Shown: one piece after another, positions 1 to 11,520 of the stretch
Numbering within the stretch: the first letter of the stretch is position 1
Layout: the number at the start of each line of letters is the position of its first letter
Source: Pseudoflavonifractor phocaeensis
GTDB taxonomy: Bacteria; Bacillota; Clostridia; Oscillospirales; Oscillospiraceae
DNA length: 37,884 bases
NCBI RefSeq assembly: GCF_016901735.1
Contig: NZ_JACLZC010000024.1
Coordinates: forward strand, 1 to 37,884
Direction: 5' to 3'
The notes under the pieces: generated by a model
The model's database searches: none
What the model was told of the DNA's origin: nothing
The model's input: the letters and a program-made list of their open reading frames with translations, nothing else
Translations under genes and position numbers: made by a program

Positions 1-355
1 CATACCAGCCGTTGAAGGTAAAGCTGCCGTGTACAGGGTCGGCGGGCTTGGCCACGGTGCCGTTTTCGGCCACGGACTGGCTGTCCACGGAGGAGCCGCC
101 GTTGGTCTCGAAGGATACGGTGTAGTAGGTGATCTCCGGCTCGTTCTCCTGCCAACCCGCGTAGAGGGTCAGGTCGGAGGTCACGGCCTGGCTGAAATCA
201 TAGGGGATTTCCAGCGCCTGGTCGGCGTACCAGCCGTCGAAGGTAAAGCCGTCGCGGACGGGGTCGGCGGGCTTGGCCACGGTACCGTTTTCGGCCACGG
301 ACTGGCTGTCCACGGGAGTGCCGCCGTTGGTCTCAAAGGTGACGGTGTAAGTGAC
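1..355 (-). repeat. Tandem InlB-type coding repeat, 225-bp period
   Basis: The stretch near 3-112 recurs at about 228-337 with few changes, for example TACCAGCCGTTGAAGGTAAA against TACCAGCCGTCGAAGGTAAA. The spacing is 225 bp, or 75 codons, so the reading frame is kept. It encodes successive InlB B-repeat modules of the surface protein. Copy number cannot be judged because the array runs off the window. Confidence 0.8.
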
Positions 356-1402
356 CACCGGCTGGGAGGCCTCCTCCACGGTGACGCTGGCGGCGGTCAG
401 ATCGGCGGCCAGGATATTGCCCATGGTGGAGATCAGCAGGGGTTCCTGCCCCACATGAATGGCGTATGTATCGGGCGCGGTGTCGGCGGCCACGGCGAAG
501 GTGGCGGTAAAGAGCGCCGGGGTCCCGGCAGGCAGGCCGGTGTCAAAGCTGTTGGCGTCATAGAGGACGGTGCAGCGGGTCTCGCCCGGGGCCTGATAGT
601 AGGTCACGGCGCCGTCGATGCCGTCGGCGGGCTGGAGGCCGGTGCAGGAGAAGCCCTCCGGGTAGGTCAGCTCCAGCTGCATGAGGTACACAGGCTCGGA
701 GAGGGCTTCCAGTCCGCTCAGCGTCAGGGGGACCTGGAAGGTGCCGCCCTGCTGGACGGTTCCGTCATAGTCCAGCGTGAGGCCCAGACGCTCCTGGGGC
801 GCGGTGTAGGGCTGGCCGTAGCCGTAGGCCTCCATGATGCAGGGCCAGTTTCTGGGGGTGGCGCAGTTGAGATAGATGCGCACATAGCGGCACACCACGC
901 CGCCCAGATCCTCGTCCACCGTCCAGATCATCTCGGCGTTGTCGCTCCGGTCGATGACGATGTCGTCGGCGGTGATGTCCTCCGACTGGGAGACGGCGAT
1001 CTGATATTTGTAGATAGCGCCGTTGGTTTCGATGCTGTTGTTCTTATCCTCCAGGATAAAGTAGATCCGGTCCAGGGTGTAGAGCCCGCCCAGGTCGATC
1101 TGGAGCCAGTGGGCCCCCACGGAGGGGTCCTGCTGCTGGGAGCTGCTGGGGGCGGCGCACCACTTGGTGCCGGTCTCGTCGCCGTCCAGGGCGTTTTCCG
1201 GCGGATTGGCGGACTGATGGCTGCTGGCGGTGGCGGACTTGCCCAGGAAGATGTTTTCCCCCTGCTCCGCGGTCACCACTGGTACGGTGTCCGACGCCTC
1301 CGGGCGCTCCTCCGCGTGAACGGTCAGACCGCCGGCACACAGCGTGACCGACAAAGCCGCGGCAAGCGCAAGAGAAAGGGGCTGTTTCCATACATGTTTC
1401 AT
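1..1402 (-). CDS. Secreted surface protein with discoidin, cohesin-like and InlB-type repeat domains (3' end outside window)
   Basis: The ATG at 1402-1400 follows a good ribosome site (AAAGGAGATCACT). The frame is open to the window edge, giving 467 codons. Residues 1-30 are a signal peptide: a Lys start, a hydrophobic core and an Ala-X-Ala-like end. Residues about 48-197 look like an F5/8 type C (discoidin) carbohydrate-binding domain, with NPPENALDGD, then WLQIDLGG, ending near RYVRIYLN. Residues about 205-345 form a beta-rich domain that resembles cohesin (FQVPLTLSG, then MQLELTYPEGF). From about 350 there are InlB B-repeat modules (VTFETNGG, DSQSVAENGTVAKPADP, FDGWYAD) with a 75-residue period. 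The protein is probably exported and binds surface glycans or host or food polysaccharide; the ligand is unknown. Any cell-wall anchor would be beyond position 1. The discoidin and InlB calls are firm; the cohesin-like call is tentative. Confidence 0.85.
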   Translation of the reverse strand, partial: MKHVWKQPLSLALAAALSVTLCAGGLTVHAEERPEASDTVPVVTAEQGENIFLGKSATASSHQSANPPENALDGDETGTKWCAAPSSSQQQDPSVGAHWLQIDLGGLYTLDRIYFILEDKNNSIETNGAIYKYQIAVSQSEDITADDIVIDRSDNAEMIWTVDEDLGGVVCRYVRIYLNCATPRNWPCIMEAYGYGQPYTAPQERLGLTLDYDGTVQQGGTFQVPLTLSGLEALSEPVYLMQLELTYPEGFSCTGLQPADGIDGAVTYYQAPGETRCTVLYDANSFDTGLPAGTPALFTATFAVAADTAPDTYAIHVGQEPLLISTMGNILAADLTAASVTVEEASQPVVTYTVTFETNGGTPVDSQSVAENGTVAKPADPVRDGFTFDGWYADQALEIPYDFSQAVTSDLTLYAGWQENEPEITYYTVSFETNGGSSVDSQSVAENGTVAKPADPVHGSFTFNGWY

Positions 1403-1498
1403 AGTGATCTCCTTTCCTTTGATGGGTCCCCGGTCTGGACCTCTGCCCGTGCAGAGCCGCCCAACCTGATTCATAAAAAATGTTTTACTTTGAAATTT

Positions 1499-1528
1499 AG
1501 TATACTGCCCTGTAAGAGTATGTGTCAA
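1499..1528 (-). promoter_or_regulatory. Sigma-A-type promoter of the surface protein
   Basis: On the minus strand TTGACA (1528-1523) is followed by an 18-bp spacer and TATACT (1504-1499), about 97 bp before the ATG at 1402. Just upstream, GGTGGTT (1554-1560) and AACCACC (1569-1575) form an inverted repeat that could be an operator. The leader is long enough for extra control, but no known riboswitch is recognised. Confidence 0.65.
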
Positions 1529-1610
1529 TTCCATGGCAGAACAATTTTGAACCGGTGGTTTTGTGCATAACCACCATAAATAAAAAAATAATTTACAAAA
1601 GATAGGCAAA

Positions 1611-1640
1611 AAGGAAGCCAATACCCATTGGGTATTGGCT
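1611..1640 (-). terminator. Rho-independent terminator after the XRE gene
   Basis: A near-perfect hairpin (AGCCAATACCC / GGGTATTGGCT, 1616-1640) is followed on the minus strand by TCCTTTTT. It lies 25 bp after the stop at 1666. A T-tract on the other side (1641-1644) makes it look bidirectional. Confidence 0.7.
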
Positions 1641-1665
1641 TTTTCTATGCTGCGGTACAATTTAT

Positions 1666-3111
1666 TTACTGATATTCACTTAACAACGCGGCCACCTGGC
1701 GGGCGCTTTCGACGGGGGAGAGGGTGTAGCGGCTGTCCAGGATGGAGTCAAAGTAATCGGTCAGGGCCGCGGCGATCATAGGCTCCTGGACGCTCACCGA
1801 GATCAGGCCCTGCCGGGGATGACAGAGGATGAGCTCCGCCCGGGAGAGATTCTGGCGGCACAGGCACTTGAGGGAGGGGGAGAAGAGCAGCCGGTCGGTG
1901 CGGCAAAGGCGCAGGCCCACCTCCACGCCCTCTTCGGCGGAAAGGAGGGAGAGCAGACGGCGCACCAAAAAGAGCCGGTCCTCCATGGGCAGGGGGGAAA
2001 TGGTATCCACGGGGAATTCCAGCAGCAGACCGCTGTCCAAAAAGGCGCGTATTCCCTCCAGGGAGGTGAAATAGCAGGTGCTCTCCCGGTTGGGCGCGGG
2101 CAGAGAGGAGAGGTAGTTGAGGAAATCCTCCATGGCCTGGCTTCTGTCCGGCAGATTTTGCTTCAGCAGATGGCCACACAGCCCGCCGGTGAGGAGGGGG
2201 AGGCCAAAGAAGGTGTGGGAGAGGAGAAAAGTATGGTCCACCTCGTCGCCGGCGGCTGGGGGCGCGAAATAGGATTGCAGGGCAGGGAGCTTCGGGGTGA
2301 CCATGGAGAGGGGATAGCAATTTTGAAAACAGTCGGAAAAGCGGCGGTCCAGCACCTGGTAGGAATCGGAGCCCCGGGGGAAGCAGAGGGCGCTGCAATA
2401 GTCGGGACTCATCAGCAGGGCAAAGCCGGAGGTTAAAAGCAGATTGGGGAAAAGGGAGAGCCGGCCGAACAGGGTGTCGTGGTCGCCGTAGAAGTAATAG
2501 GCGTGGTAGTGGAAGGTGGAAAAGAGCGTGGGAATCAGGGGGGAGAAGATGTCCACGTTGCGGTATTCCATCTCGGCCCGGTTGTCAAAGCACAGGATGT
2601 GGTTGACCGTGAGAGAGGGAAAGGCCAGGGTAAAGGAGCGGAGGAGCCGCAGGGGGAAGGCCTCCTTCAGGCCGGGCTGGGCCAGCAGACGGACCACGCC
2701 GCCGGTGCGCTGGGCCTCCTGGGTCAGGATCTGCAAGGTGACGCCCTCCACCTGGAGCCGGCCGTCACAGCTGGCCGGGAGAGCCTGGGCCGGGACGGCG
2801 GGCAGGGTCTCCTTGGCGTCGGTGGGGAAGCGGATCTCCTCCAGCATCCGGCGTACCGACTGCCGGCGGTGATAGACGTCCGGCCCCACCCGGGTGATGT
2901 CGTACTGGATGCGCAGGTCCTCCTGTTCCTCCGGCGTGAGGGAGAGCAGCTGGCCCAAACGCTCCACCGTCTGGAGCTTTGCGGGGAAGCGCTTGCCGGT
3001 GGTGATGCGGTGGAGGAAGGAATACTCGATCCCGGACAGGCGGGAGAGCTCGCTGGTGGACATTTTCCGGCGGTCCATATGGGCCTTTAAGCACTCGGAA
3101 AAGCTGGACAT
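1666..3111 (-). CDS. Large XRE-family regulator with uncharacterised C-terminal region
   Basis: This 481-residue protein starts at the ATG at 3111, chosen because AGGGAGG lies 8 bases upstream; an in-frame ATG at 3153 has no such site. Residues about 1-65 are a helix-turn-helix of the Cro/C1 (XRE) type (MSTSELSRLSGIEYSFLHRI, then TGKRFPAKLQTVERLGQLL). The remaining roughly 400 residues match no domain I recognise. They lack membrane segments and clear catalytic motifs, and may sense a ligand or partner. The gene ends at a terminator ahead of the surface-protein promoter, so it could regulate that gene, but this is inference from position. A possible extended -10 element (TGGTATGAT, minus strand, 3188-3180) precedes the start. 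Confidence 0.8.
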   Translation of the reverse strand: MSSFSECLKAHMDRRKMSTSELSRLSGIEYSFLHRITTGKRFPAKLQTVERLGQLLSLTPEEQEDLRIQYDITRVGPDVYHRRQSVRRMLEEIRFPTDAKETLPAVPAQALPASCDGRLQVEGVTLQILTQEAQRTGGVVRLLAQPGLKEAFPLRLLRSFTLAFPSLTVNHILCFDNRAEMEYRNVDIFSPLIPTLFSTFHYHAYYFYGDHDTLFGRLSLFPNLLLTSGFALLMSPDYCSALCFPRGSDSYQVLDRRFSDCFQNCYPLSMVTPKLPALQSYFAPPAAGDEVDHTFLLSHTFFGLPLLTGGLCGHLLKQNLPDRSQAMEDFLNYLSSLPAPNRESTCYFTSLEGIRAFLDSGLLLEFPVDTISPLPMEDRLFLVRRLLSLLSAEEGVEVGLRLCRTDRLLFSPSLKCLCRQNLSRAELILCHPRQGLISVSVQEPMIAAALTDYFDSILDSRYTLSPVESARQVAALLSEYQ

Positions 3112-3265
3112 AGGACAAAACCTCCCTGCGCCGTTGGGCGCGTAGCATGGCATCGGGTGTGTGTTTGTTCGCTGTGTCCATCATACCAGAGAAAAGGGCC
3201 TGTGGATAGGAATGGAAGGGGGAATTTGGTGTCATATTCCATGTCATAACCGCCGGTCAGACCGG

Positions 3266-6088
<2,823 letters not shown>

Positions 6089-6118
6089 AGAAGGCGGACT
6101 CCTTTGCGTTTCAGGGTA

Positions 6119-7132
6119 TCAGAACCCGAACTCACTGGCCACGCCGGCCAGCATCTTGCGGATGGGCAGCTCATAGGGGCAGCGGCTCTCGCACACGCCG
6201 CAGCCGATGCACTCGCCGGCGTGGTGGGCCAGGGACTGATAGCGGCTCACCGCCCAGTCGCTCAGGCCGTACTTGCGGCGGTAGTTGACCATGAGGAAGT
6301 TGGAGGAGATGTCGATGCCCACGGTGCAGGGGGCGCAGTAGCCGCAGCGGCGGCAGAACTGGCTGCCCAGCTCCTTGCGGATGGCGTCGCACTGGACCAG
6401 CTCCTGGGCGGTGAGGGGGGAGAGGCCGTCGGCGGCGTCGGCGTTGCGCTGGACCTCCTCCACCGAGCCCATGCCGGGGATGGACACGTCGATCACCCCG
6501 GCGGCGGCGATGAACCGGAGGGCCAGGTTCCAGTCGTCCAGATTGCCGCCGGCCATGGGCTTCATAGCGATGGTGCCGATGCCCTTTTCCCGGGCGGCGG
6601 CCAGGATGTCGTGGCCCTGGGTCTCCACGATGTTGTAGGGGAACATAACCGTTTCGATCTTGTCGCCGTATTCCTCCACCAGGCGGCGGAGCACGTCGGC
6701 GCTGTGGGCGGTGGCGCCGATGTGGCGGATCTTGCCGGCGGCCTTGGCGGCGCACAGGGCTTCATAAGCCCCGCCGGGGCCAAAGACGGTCTGGATGTCC
6801 TTTTCGGGCAGGTTGTGGATCTGGTAGAGGTCGATGTAGTCGGTGCGCAGGTTGGAAAGGCTGATGCCGATGTCCCGGGTCATGGATTCCGCGTCCCGGC
6901 TCATGCTCTTGGTGGCCAGGATGAACTTGTCCCGCCGGCCCTCCAGGGCCACGCCCAGATACTCCTCCGAGACGGTATAGCCCCGGGCGGTGTCGATGAA
7001 GTTGATGCCCCGGGCCTCCAGGGCGTCCACCACGGCCATGGTGTTGGCCGCGTCGGAGCGCTGGATGGGGATGCCGCCGAAGGAGACCTGAGAGACCTTC
7101 AGTCCAGTGTTGCCAAGAGAGACGTAATTCAT
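6119..7132 (-). CDS. Aldo/keto reductase with C-terminal 4Fe-4S domain
   Basis: This is a 337-residue NAD(P)H-linked oxidoreductase of the aldo/keto reductase family with a ferredoxin-like tail (COG1453-like). The catalytic tetrad can be placed at Asp47, Tyr52, Lys75 and His106 (FIDTARGY, LATKS, YQIHN). The C-terminal part has two Cys groups, C260/263/266/269 and C308/311/314/318 (CIGCGVCESRCP), enough for two iron-sulfur clusters. The physiological substrate is unknown. The start at 7132 is preferred over an in-frame TTG at 7138, because GAGG lies 9 bases before the ATG but only 3 before the TTG. It sits between a membrane-protein gene and uvrA and is probably co-transcribed with them. Confidence 0.9.
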   Translation of the reverse strand: MNYVSLGNTGLKVSQVSFGGIPIQRSDAANTMAVVDALEARGINFIDTARGYTVSEEYLGVALEGRRDKFILATKSMSRDAESMTRDIGISLSNLRTDYIDLYQIHNLPEKDIQTVFGPGGAYEALCAAKAAGKIRHIGATAHSADVLRRLVEEYGDKIETVMFPYNIVETQGHDILAAAREKGIGTIAMKPMAGGNLDDWNLALRFIAAAGVIDVSIPGMGSVEEVQRNADAADGLSPLTAQELVQCDAIRKELGSQFCRRCGYCAPCTVGIDISSNFLMVNYRRKYGLSDWAVSRYQSLAHHAGECIGCGVCESRCPYELPIRKMLAGVASEFGF

Positions 7133-7184
7133 AATCAAAAACCTCGATTCTATCTTTCTATGGGTTGGATGACAAGAAAATTCG

Positions 7185-7916
7185 CTATGTCAGGTGGGAA
7201 AGGCCGGACAGATAGAGGATCAGGGCGGACAGTCCCAAGACAAAGCAGGCCATCCAATAGCGGAACAGATACCACTCGGAGGGCCGGGCGTTGTCCGCGT
7301 CGGCCACATACCAGGCGGCGTTGTGGCGAAAAAGGGCCTTGTCAAAGAGAACGGCCAATACGCCCAGGACCACCAGGAAGGAAGCGCACCCGTACAAGAG
7401 CCAGTCGCCCCGGTGGGAGAGGGTGGGGCCCAGAGCCAGACGAACGACCGTCTCCAGGGACGGCGCCTGGGGAGGCGCCCCCGTCCAGGTGTAGGAGAGG
7501 GAGGGGACCACTTCTCCGCTTTCGTCCAGGAGCAGACCGGCGTTCCCATCAGAGGATAAGAGGGCGCCCCGGAAGAGGACCTGTCCGTCCAGGGAGACTT
7601 CCACGCCGGTCCTCTCCTCCTCGGGGGAGGCGGTGGGGTCTTTCCGGACCAGATAAGGCCCGTAGGTCTCATCGCCCTGCCGGAAGGTCACCGCGCCCTG
7701 GTCAGTGACGGTAAAGGACGCCCCTTCCCCGCCGATTTTTCCGGCATATATGTCGGCCGTTTCCTCCCGCCGGTACAGCAGGAGGCTGCCCTGATAGGCA
7801 AAGCCCTTTTGGGAGGACACGATGGGATAGGCCACGGTTGCGGCCAGAAAGAGAATGGCATAATAGAGCAAAAACCGCCGTTTGAAGGCGGAAAGCTGAT
7901 TCCAACGGCCCAGCAT
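7185..7916 (-). CDS. Membrane protein of unknown function in the uvrBA operon
   Basis: I do not recognise this 243-residue protein. It has one membrane segment near residues 15-33, an extracytoplasmic region of about 135 residues rich in beta-type sequence, and two further segments near 171-191 and 217-238. The start at 7916 has GGGAGGGG 5 bases upstream. It begins 21 bp after uvrB stops and ends 52 bp before the reductase gene, so it is likely part of the same transcript. Nothing in the sequence links it to DNA repair directly. Confidence 0.75.
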   Translation of the reverse strand: MLGRWNQLSAFKRRFLLYYAILFLAATVAYPIVSSQKGFAYQGSLLLYRREETADIYAGKIGGEGASFTVTDQGAVTFRQGDETYGPYLVRKDPTASPEEERTGVEVSLDGQVLFRGALLSSDGNAGLLLDESGEVVPSLSYTWTGAPPQAPSLETVVRLALGPTLSHRGDWLLYGCASFLVVLGVLAVLFDKALFRHNAAWYVADADNARPSEWYLFRYWMACFVLGLSALILYLSGLSHLT

Positions 7917-7937
7917 GGCAACCCCTCCCGTTTCCTT

Positions 7938-9902
7938 TTACTCGCCCCGCAGCCGGATGATCCGGTCCCGGAGCACGGCGGCGTATTCGAACTCCAGACG
8001 CTTGGAGGCGTCCAGCATCTCCTTTTCCAGCTTCTTGATGGCGGCCTCCTTTTCGGCCCGGGTGAGCTTGCCGGAGCGCTTGGCCTTGCGGTCGTCCTCG
8101 GCGTCCTGGGACAGCTCCAGCAGATCCCGCACCCCTTTGCGCACCGTCTTGGGGACGATGCCGTGGGCCTGGTTGTAGGCGTCCTGTTTGGCTCTTCTCC
8201 GTTCGGTCTCATCCATGGCCCGGCGCATGGAGGGGGTGACGGTGTCGGCGTAGAGGATGACCAGGCCGTCGGCGTTGCGGGCCGCCCGGCCGATGGTCTG
8301 GATGAGGGAGGTTTCGGAGCGCAGAAACCCCTCCTTGTCGGCGTCCAGAATGGCCACCAGGGAGACTTCCGGCAGGTCCAAACCCTCGCGCAGGAGGTTG
8401 ATGCCCACCAGCACGTCGAAGGTGCCCAGACGCAGGTCCCGGATGATCTCAGTGCGCTCCAGGGTGTCCACCCCGTGGTGCATATACCGCACCTTGATGC
8501 CCACCCCCTGGAGGTAGGTGGTGAGATCCTCCGCCATTTTCTTGGTGAGGGTGGTGACCAGTACCCGCTCCTTGCGCTCGATGCGCTGGTGGATCTCGCC
8601 GATCAGGTCGTCGATCTGGCCGTTCACCGGCCGGACCTCCACCCTGGGGTCCAAAAGACCGGTGGGCCGGATGACCTGCTCCACGATCTGACCCGACCGG
8701 GTGCGCTCGTACTCGCCGGGGGTGGCGGAGACGTAGATCACCTGGTTCACCCGCTGCTCAAATTCCTCGAATTTCAGGGGGCGGTTATCATAGGCGCAGG
8801 GCAGTCGGAAGCCGTAATCCACCAGGGTGGTCTTGCGGGCGCGGTCGCCGTTGTACATGGCCCGCACCTGGGGGAGGGTGACGTGGCTCTCGTCGATAAA
8901 AAGGAGGAAATCTTTGGGGAAGTAGTCCAGCAGGGTCATGGGGGGCGAACCCACCGGCCGGCCGGCGATGACCCGGGAGTAGTTTTCGATGCCGTTGCAG
9001 TAGCCCAGCTCCTGCATCATCTCGATGTCATACATCACCCGCTGCTTGAGGCGCTGGGCCTCCACCAGCTGGTCGTTCTGCTGGAACCAGGCCACCCGCT
9101 CCTCCATCTCCTTATAAATCTCCTGGACGGCGGCGTCCATCTTCTCCTTGGGGGTGATATAGTGGCTGGCCGGCCAGATGGGGATGTGGTTGAGCCGGCG
9201 GATGGGGGCGCCGGTGACCACGTTGACCTCGGTGATACGGTCGATCTCGTCGCCGAAGAACTCCACCCGGATGGCGGCGTCCTTCCAGTAGGCGGGAAAG
9301 ACCTCCACCGTGTCTCCCCGGACCCGGAACATATTGCGCTCAAAGGCGATGTCGTTGCGCTCATAGCGGTCCTCCACCAGGCGGCGGAGGAGTTCATCCC
9401 GCTCCATGGTGGCCCCCACCCGGAGGGAGATCATCATGTTCTGGAAATCCTCCGGCTCGCCCAGGCCGTAGATGCAGGACACCGACGAGACCACGATCAC
9501 GTCCCGCCGCTCCAAAAGGGCGCAGGTGGCGGAGAGACGCAGCCGGTCGATCTCCTCGTTGGTGGCGGCGTCCTTTTCGATATAGGTGTCGGTATGGGGA
9601 ATATAGGCCTCGGGCTGGTAGTAGTCGTAGTAGGAGACGAAATACTCCACGGCGTTGTCGGGGAAAAACTCCTTGAACTCGGCGCACAGCTGGGCGGCCA
9701 GGGTCTTATTGTGGGCCAGCACCAGGGTGGGGCGCTGGACGGCCTCGATGGTTTTGGCCATGGTAAAGGTCTTGCCCGAGCCGGTGACCCCCAGCAGGGT
9801 CTGCTCGGACAGGCCCATCTCCACCCCCCGGGCCAGGGCCGCGATGGCCGACGGCTGGTCGCCGGCGGGCTGATAGTCGCTTACCACGTGAAATTCCGGC
9901 AT
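7938..9902 (-). CDS. uvrB: Excinuclease ABC subunit B
   Basis: UvrB verifies damage handed over by UvrA and recruits UvrC for incision. At 654 residues it has near-standard length. Walker A is at residues 38-45 (GVTGSGKT). The damage-probing beta-hairpin region is present ([17 protein letters not shown]), as are the helicase motif DESH, the C-terminal helicase lobe ([22 protein letters not shown]) and a final UVR domain that binds UvrA or UvrC. The start at 9902 follows GGGAGGTGTATTT; the frame stays open for 32 codons upstream, but that part covers the promoter and was rejected. A LexA-like box lies in its promoter. No uvrC is in the window. Confidence 0.98.
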   Translation of the reverse strand: MPEFHVVSDYQPAGDQPSAIAALARGVEMGLSEQTLLGVTGSGKTFTMAKTIEAVQRPTLVLAHNKTLAAQLCAEFKEFFPDNAVEYFVSYYDYYQPEAYIPHTDTYIEKDAATNEEIDRLRLSATCALLERRDVIVVSSVSCIYGLGEPEDFQNMMISLRVGATMERDELLRRLVEDRYERNDIAFERNMFRVRGDTVEVFPAYWKDAAIRVEFFGDEIDRITEVNVVTGAPIRRLNHIPIWPASHYITPKEKMDAAVQEIYKEMEERVAWFQQNDQLVEAQRLKQRVMYDIEMMQELGYCNGIENYSRVIAGRPVGSPPMTLLDYFPKDFLLFIDESHVTLPQVRAMYNGDRARKTTLVDYGFRLPCAYDNRPLKFEEFEQRVNQVIYVSATPGEYERTRSGQIVEQVIRPTGLLDPRVEVRPVNGQIDDLIGEIHQRIERKERVLVTTLTKKMAEDLTTYLQGVGIKVRYMHHGVDTLERTEIIRDLRLGTFDVLVGINLLREGLDLPEVSLVAILDADKEGFLRSETSLIQTIGRAARNADGLVILYADTVTPSMRRAMDETERRRAKQDAYNQAHGIVPKTVRKGVRDLLELSQDAEDDRKAKRSGKLTRAEKEAAIKKLEKEMLDASKRLEFEYAAVLRDRIIRLRGE

Positions 9903-9983
9903 AAATACACCTCCCGATGGACAAAGGATAAAAGAGCCGCGAGGCGACGTGACTTCACATCTCCCCACGGCACGTGCAGATTG

Positions 9984-10012
9984 ATTATACCAGAACAAAT
10001 GTTTTTATTCAA
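9984..10012 (-). promoter_or_regulatory. uvrB promoter with LexA-like (SOS) box in the spacer
   Basis: On the minus strand TTGAAT (10012-10007), a 17-bp spacer and TATAAT (9989-9984) form a sigma-A promoter whose -35 overlaps the radC stop codon. The spacer holds GAACAAATGTTT on the plus strand (9993-10004). It matches 7 of 8 core positions of the Gram-positive LexA site GAAC-N4-GTTC. In Bacillus subtilis uvrBA is in the LexA regulon, so SOS control is likely here too. Confidence 0.65.
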
Positions 10013-10686
10013 TCCTTTTCCCAAAATCCGCTCTCCCGCATGGAGACGGCGTCGTCGTCGCAGAAGATCAGGTGGTCGGAAAGCTCGATGTGGACCAGCC
10101 GCAGCAGCTCCCGCACCCCGTTGGTGGCCAGTTTGTCCTCCGGCGAGGGCAGCGCCAGGCCGCTGACGTGGTTGTGGGCCAGGATAACCTTGGAAGCGTT
10201 GAGGGAGAGAACGGCCTCCATCAGCTGGCGGTAGAGAATGGGTGCCATGTCCATGATTCCCTCGCTGAGCGGACGGATGCCCAGCAGGCGTCCCTTTCCG
10301 TCGGTACACAGCACATAGACCTTTTCCTGGCGTGCGCCGAAAAAGTAGGGGCGCAGCGCGGCCACCGCCTTAACGGTGGAGTCGATGATGCTGTCCGAAT
10401 CGGTGCGGGAGACGAGGTAACGGCCTGCCATCTCCTTGACGCACTTGAGCAGGGTGACGGTGTGGAGGCCGACGCCGGGTGTTTTCATCAGTTCATCCGG
10501 AGCGGCGTCCAGCACGCCGGACAGGGAACCGAACCGTTCCAGCAGGGCGTGGGCCATGGGATTGGTGTCTGATCTGGGGTTGGCGTAAAAGAGGAGCAGC
10601 TCCAAAACCTTATGGTCGGGAAAGGAGGCGGGGCGCTGGAGGAATTCGGTTTTCAGTCTGGCTCTGTGGCCGTCGTGGATACCCAA
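10009..10686 (-). CDS. radC: RadC-family JAB/MPN+ domain protein
   Basis: This 225-residue protein has the usual RadC layout: an N-terminal helix-hairpin-helix region (TPGVGLHT near 69-76) and a C-terminal JAMM metalloprotease-like fold. The zinc motif is complete, with His171, His173 and Asp184 (AHNHVSGLALPSPED). The biochemical role of RadC is unsettled; older links to recombination repair are not well supported. The start is a TTG at 10686, supported by AAGGAGG 9 bases upstream. The gene begins 21 bp after pyrE ends and is likely co-transcribed with it. Its last codons carry the uvrB promoter. Confidence 0.93.
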   Translation of the reverse strand: MGIHDGHRARLKTEFLQRPASFPDHKVLELLLFYANPRSDTNPMAHALLERFGSLSGVLDAAPDELMKTPGVGLHTVTLLKCVKEMAGRYLVSRTDSDSIIDSTVKAVAALRPYFFGARQEKVYVLCTDGKGRLLGIRPLSEGIMDMAPILYRQLMEAVLSLNASKVILAHNHVSGLALPSPEDKLATNGVRELLRLVHIELSDHLIFCDDDAVSMRESGFWEKD

Positions 10687-10707
10687 CAGACCCCGCCTCC
10701 TTTTTTC

Positions 10708-11382
10708 TCAGGCCTTGGCGCCGTACTGGGCCAGATAGGCCTCCATTTTGCCCTTCATCTCATCGTCGATATAGACCTTGCCGTCAATCTCCCGGTTGTG
10801 AAGGAAGGCAATGATTTCCCTGACGGTGACGATGGGGTAGACGGCGATGCCGTAGTCCTCCCGCAGCTCGTCCAGGGTGGAGCAGTCCTTGGTGCCCCGC
10901 TCCATCCGGTCCACCGACACGATCAGGGCCTTCATGTGGACGGGGGCCACCTGCTTGAAGAGCTCGATGGTCTCCCGCACGGCGGTGCCGGCGGTGACCA
11001 CGTCCTCCACGATGACCACGTCGTCCCCTTCCTGTGGCTTGTAGCCCACCATGGAGCCGCCCTCGCCGTGGTCCTTGGCCTCCTTGCGGTTGAAGCAGTA
11101 GGGGAGGTCCCGCTGGTAGTTGCGATAGAGGGAGGCGGCGGCGGTGACGGCCAGGGGGATGCCCTTATAGGCGGGGCCGAAGAGACAGGTCACGCCGTCG
11201 GGGAGGTTGTCCTGGATGCAGGCGGCGTAATAGTCGCCCAGCTGGGCGGCCTGCGCGCCGGTCTTATAGTTGCCGGTGTTGATGAAATAGGGGGTTTTGC
11301 GGCCCGACTTGGTGGTGAAGTCACCGAAGGTGAGCACGCCGGAGCGGACCATAAACGTGATAAATTCTTCCTTATAAGTCAT
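10708..11382 (-). CDS. pyrE: Orotate phosphoribosyltransferase
   Basis: PyrE converts orotate and PRPP to orotidine monophosphate in pyrimidine synthesis. The 224-residue protein has the N-terminal SGRKTPYFINTG segment and the PRPP-binding loop VVIVEDVVTAGTA at residues 122-134. The flexible loop with Lys and His (NRKEAKDHGEGG) is at about 98-109. It has its own promoter and no other pyr genes nearby; radC follows 21 bp downstream. The family call is certain from the motifs. Confidence 0.96.
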   Translation of the reverse strand: MTYKEEFITFMVRSGVLTFGDFTTKSGRKTPYFINTGNYKTGAQAAQLGDYYAACIQDNLPDGVTCLFGPAYKGIPLAVTAAASLYRNYQRDLPYCFNRKEAKDHGEGGSMVGYKPQEGDDVVIVEDVVTAGTAVRETIELFKQVAPVHMKALIVSVDRMERGTKDCSTLDELREDYGIAVYPIVTVREIIAFLHNREIDGKVYIDDEMKGKMEAYLAQYGAKA

Positions 11383-11423
11383 AAAACTTCCGCCTCTCTG
11401 AAATTGTTCCTAGATGCAGGGTT

Positions 11424-11452
11424 ATTATACCACCCGGCGGGACGCTAGGCAA
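11424..11452 (-). promoter_or_regulatory. Promoter of pyrE-radC
   Basis: On the minus strand TTGCCT (11452-11447), a 17-bp spacer and TATAAT (11429-11424) precede the pyrE start by about 40 bp. It lies directly after the terminator of the flavodiiron operon. No PyrR-type attenuator structure is seen in the short leader. Confidence 0.65.
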
Positions 11453-11459
11453 GGCCGAG

Positions 11460-11504
11460 GAAAGCAAAAGCGGGACCTGAGCGCAGGCAGCGCACAGGTC
11501 CCGC
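11460..11504 (-). terminator. Terminator of the flavodiiron protein-rubredoxin operon
   Basis: A perfect 10-bp stem (GCGGGACCTG at 11470-11479, CAGGTCCCGC at 11495-11504) with a 15-base loop is followed on the minus strand by TTTTGCTTTCC. It lies 17 bp after the rubredoxin stop. Confidence 0.7.
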
Positions 11505-11520
11505 CGGAAGGGCACAAAAA

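Noticed and set aside
29..1570. 513-codon plus-strand frame over the surface protein
   Set aside because: It runs over the promoter and leader of the minus-strand gene. The minus frame has a signal peptide, a ribosome site and known domains, so this is a shadow.
9903..9998. In-frame N-terminal extension of uvrB; likewise for the MATE gene (23615-23911), cysteine desulfurase (12975-13139), amidohydrolase (32604-32729) and the recombinase (21316-21552)
   Set aside because: The internal starts have good ribosome sites (only a modest one for the amidohydrolase) and match family N-termini. The extensions cover promoters, or another gene, or look non-coding.
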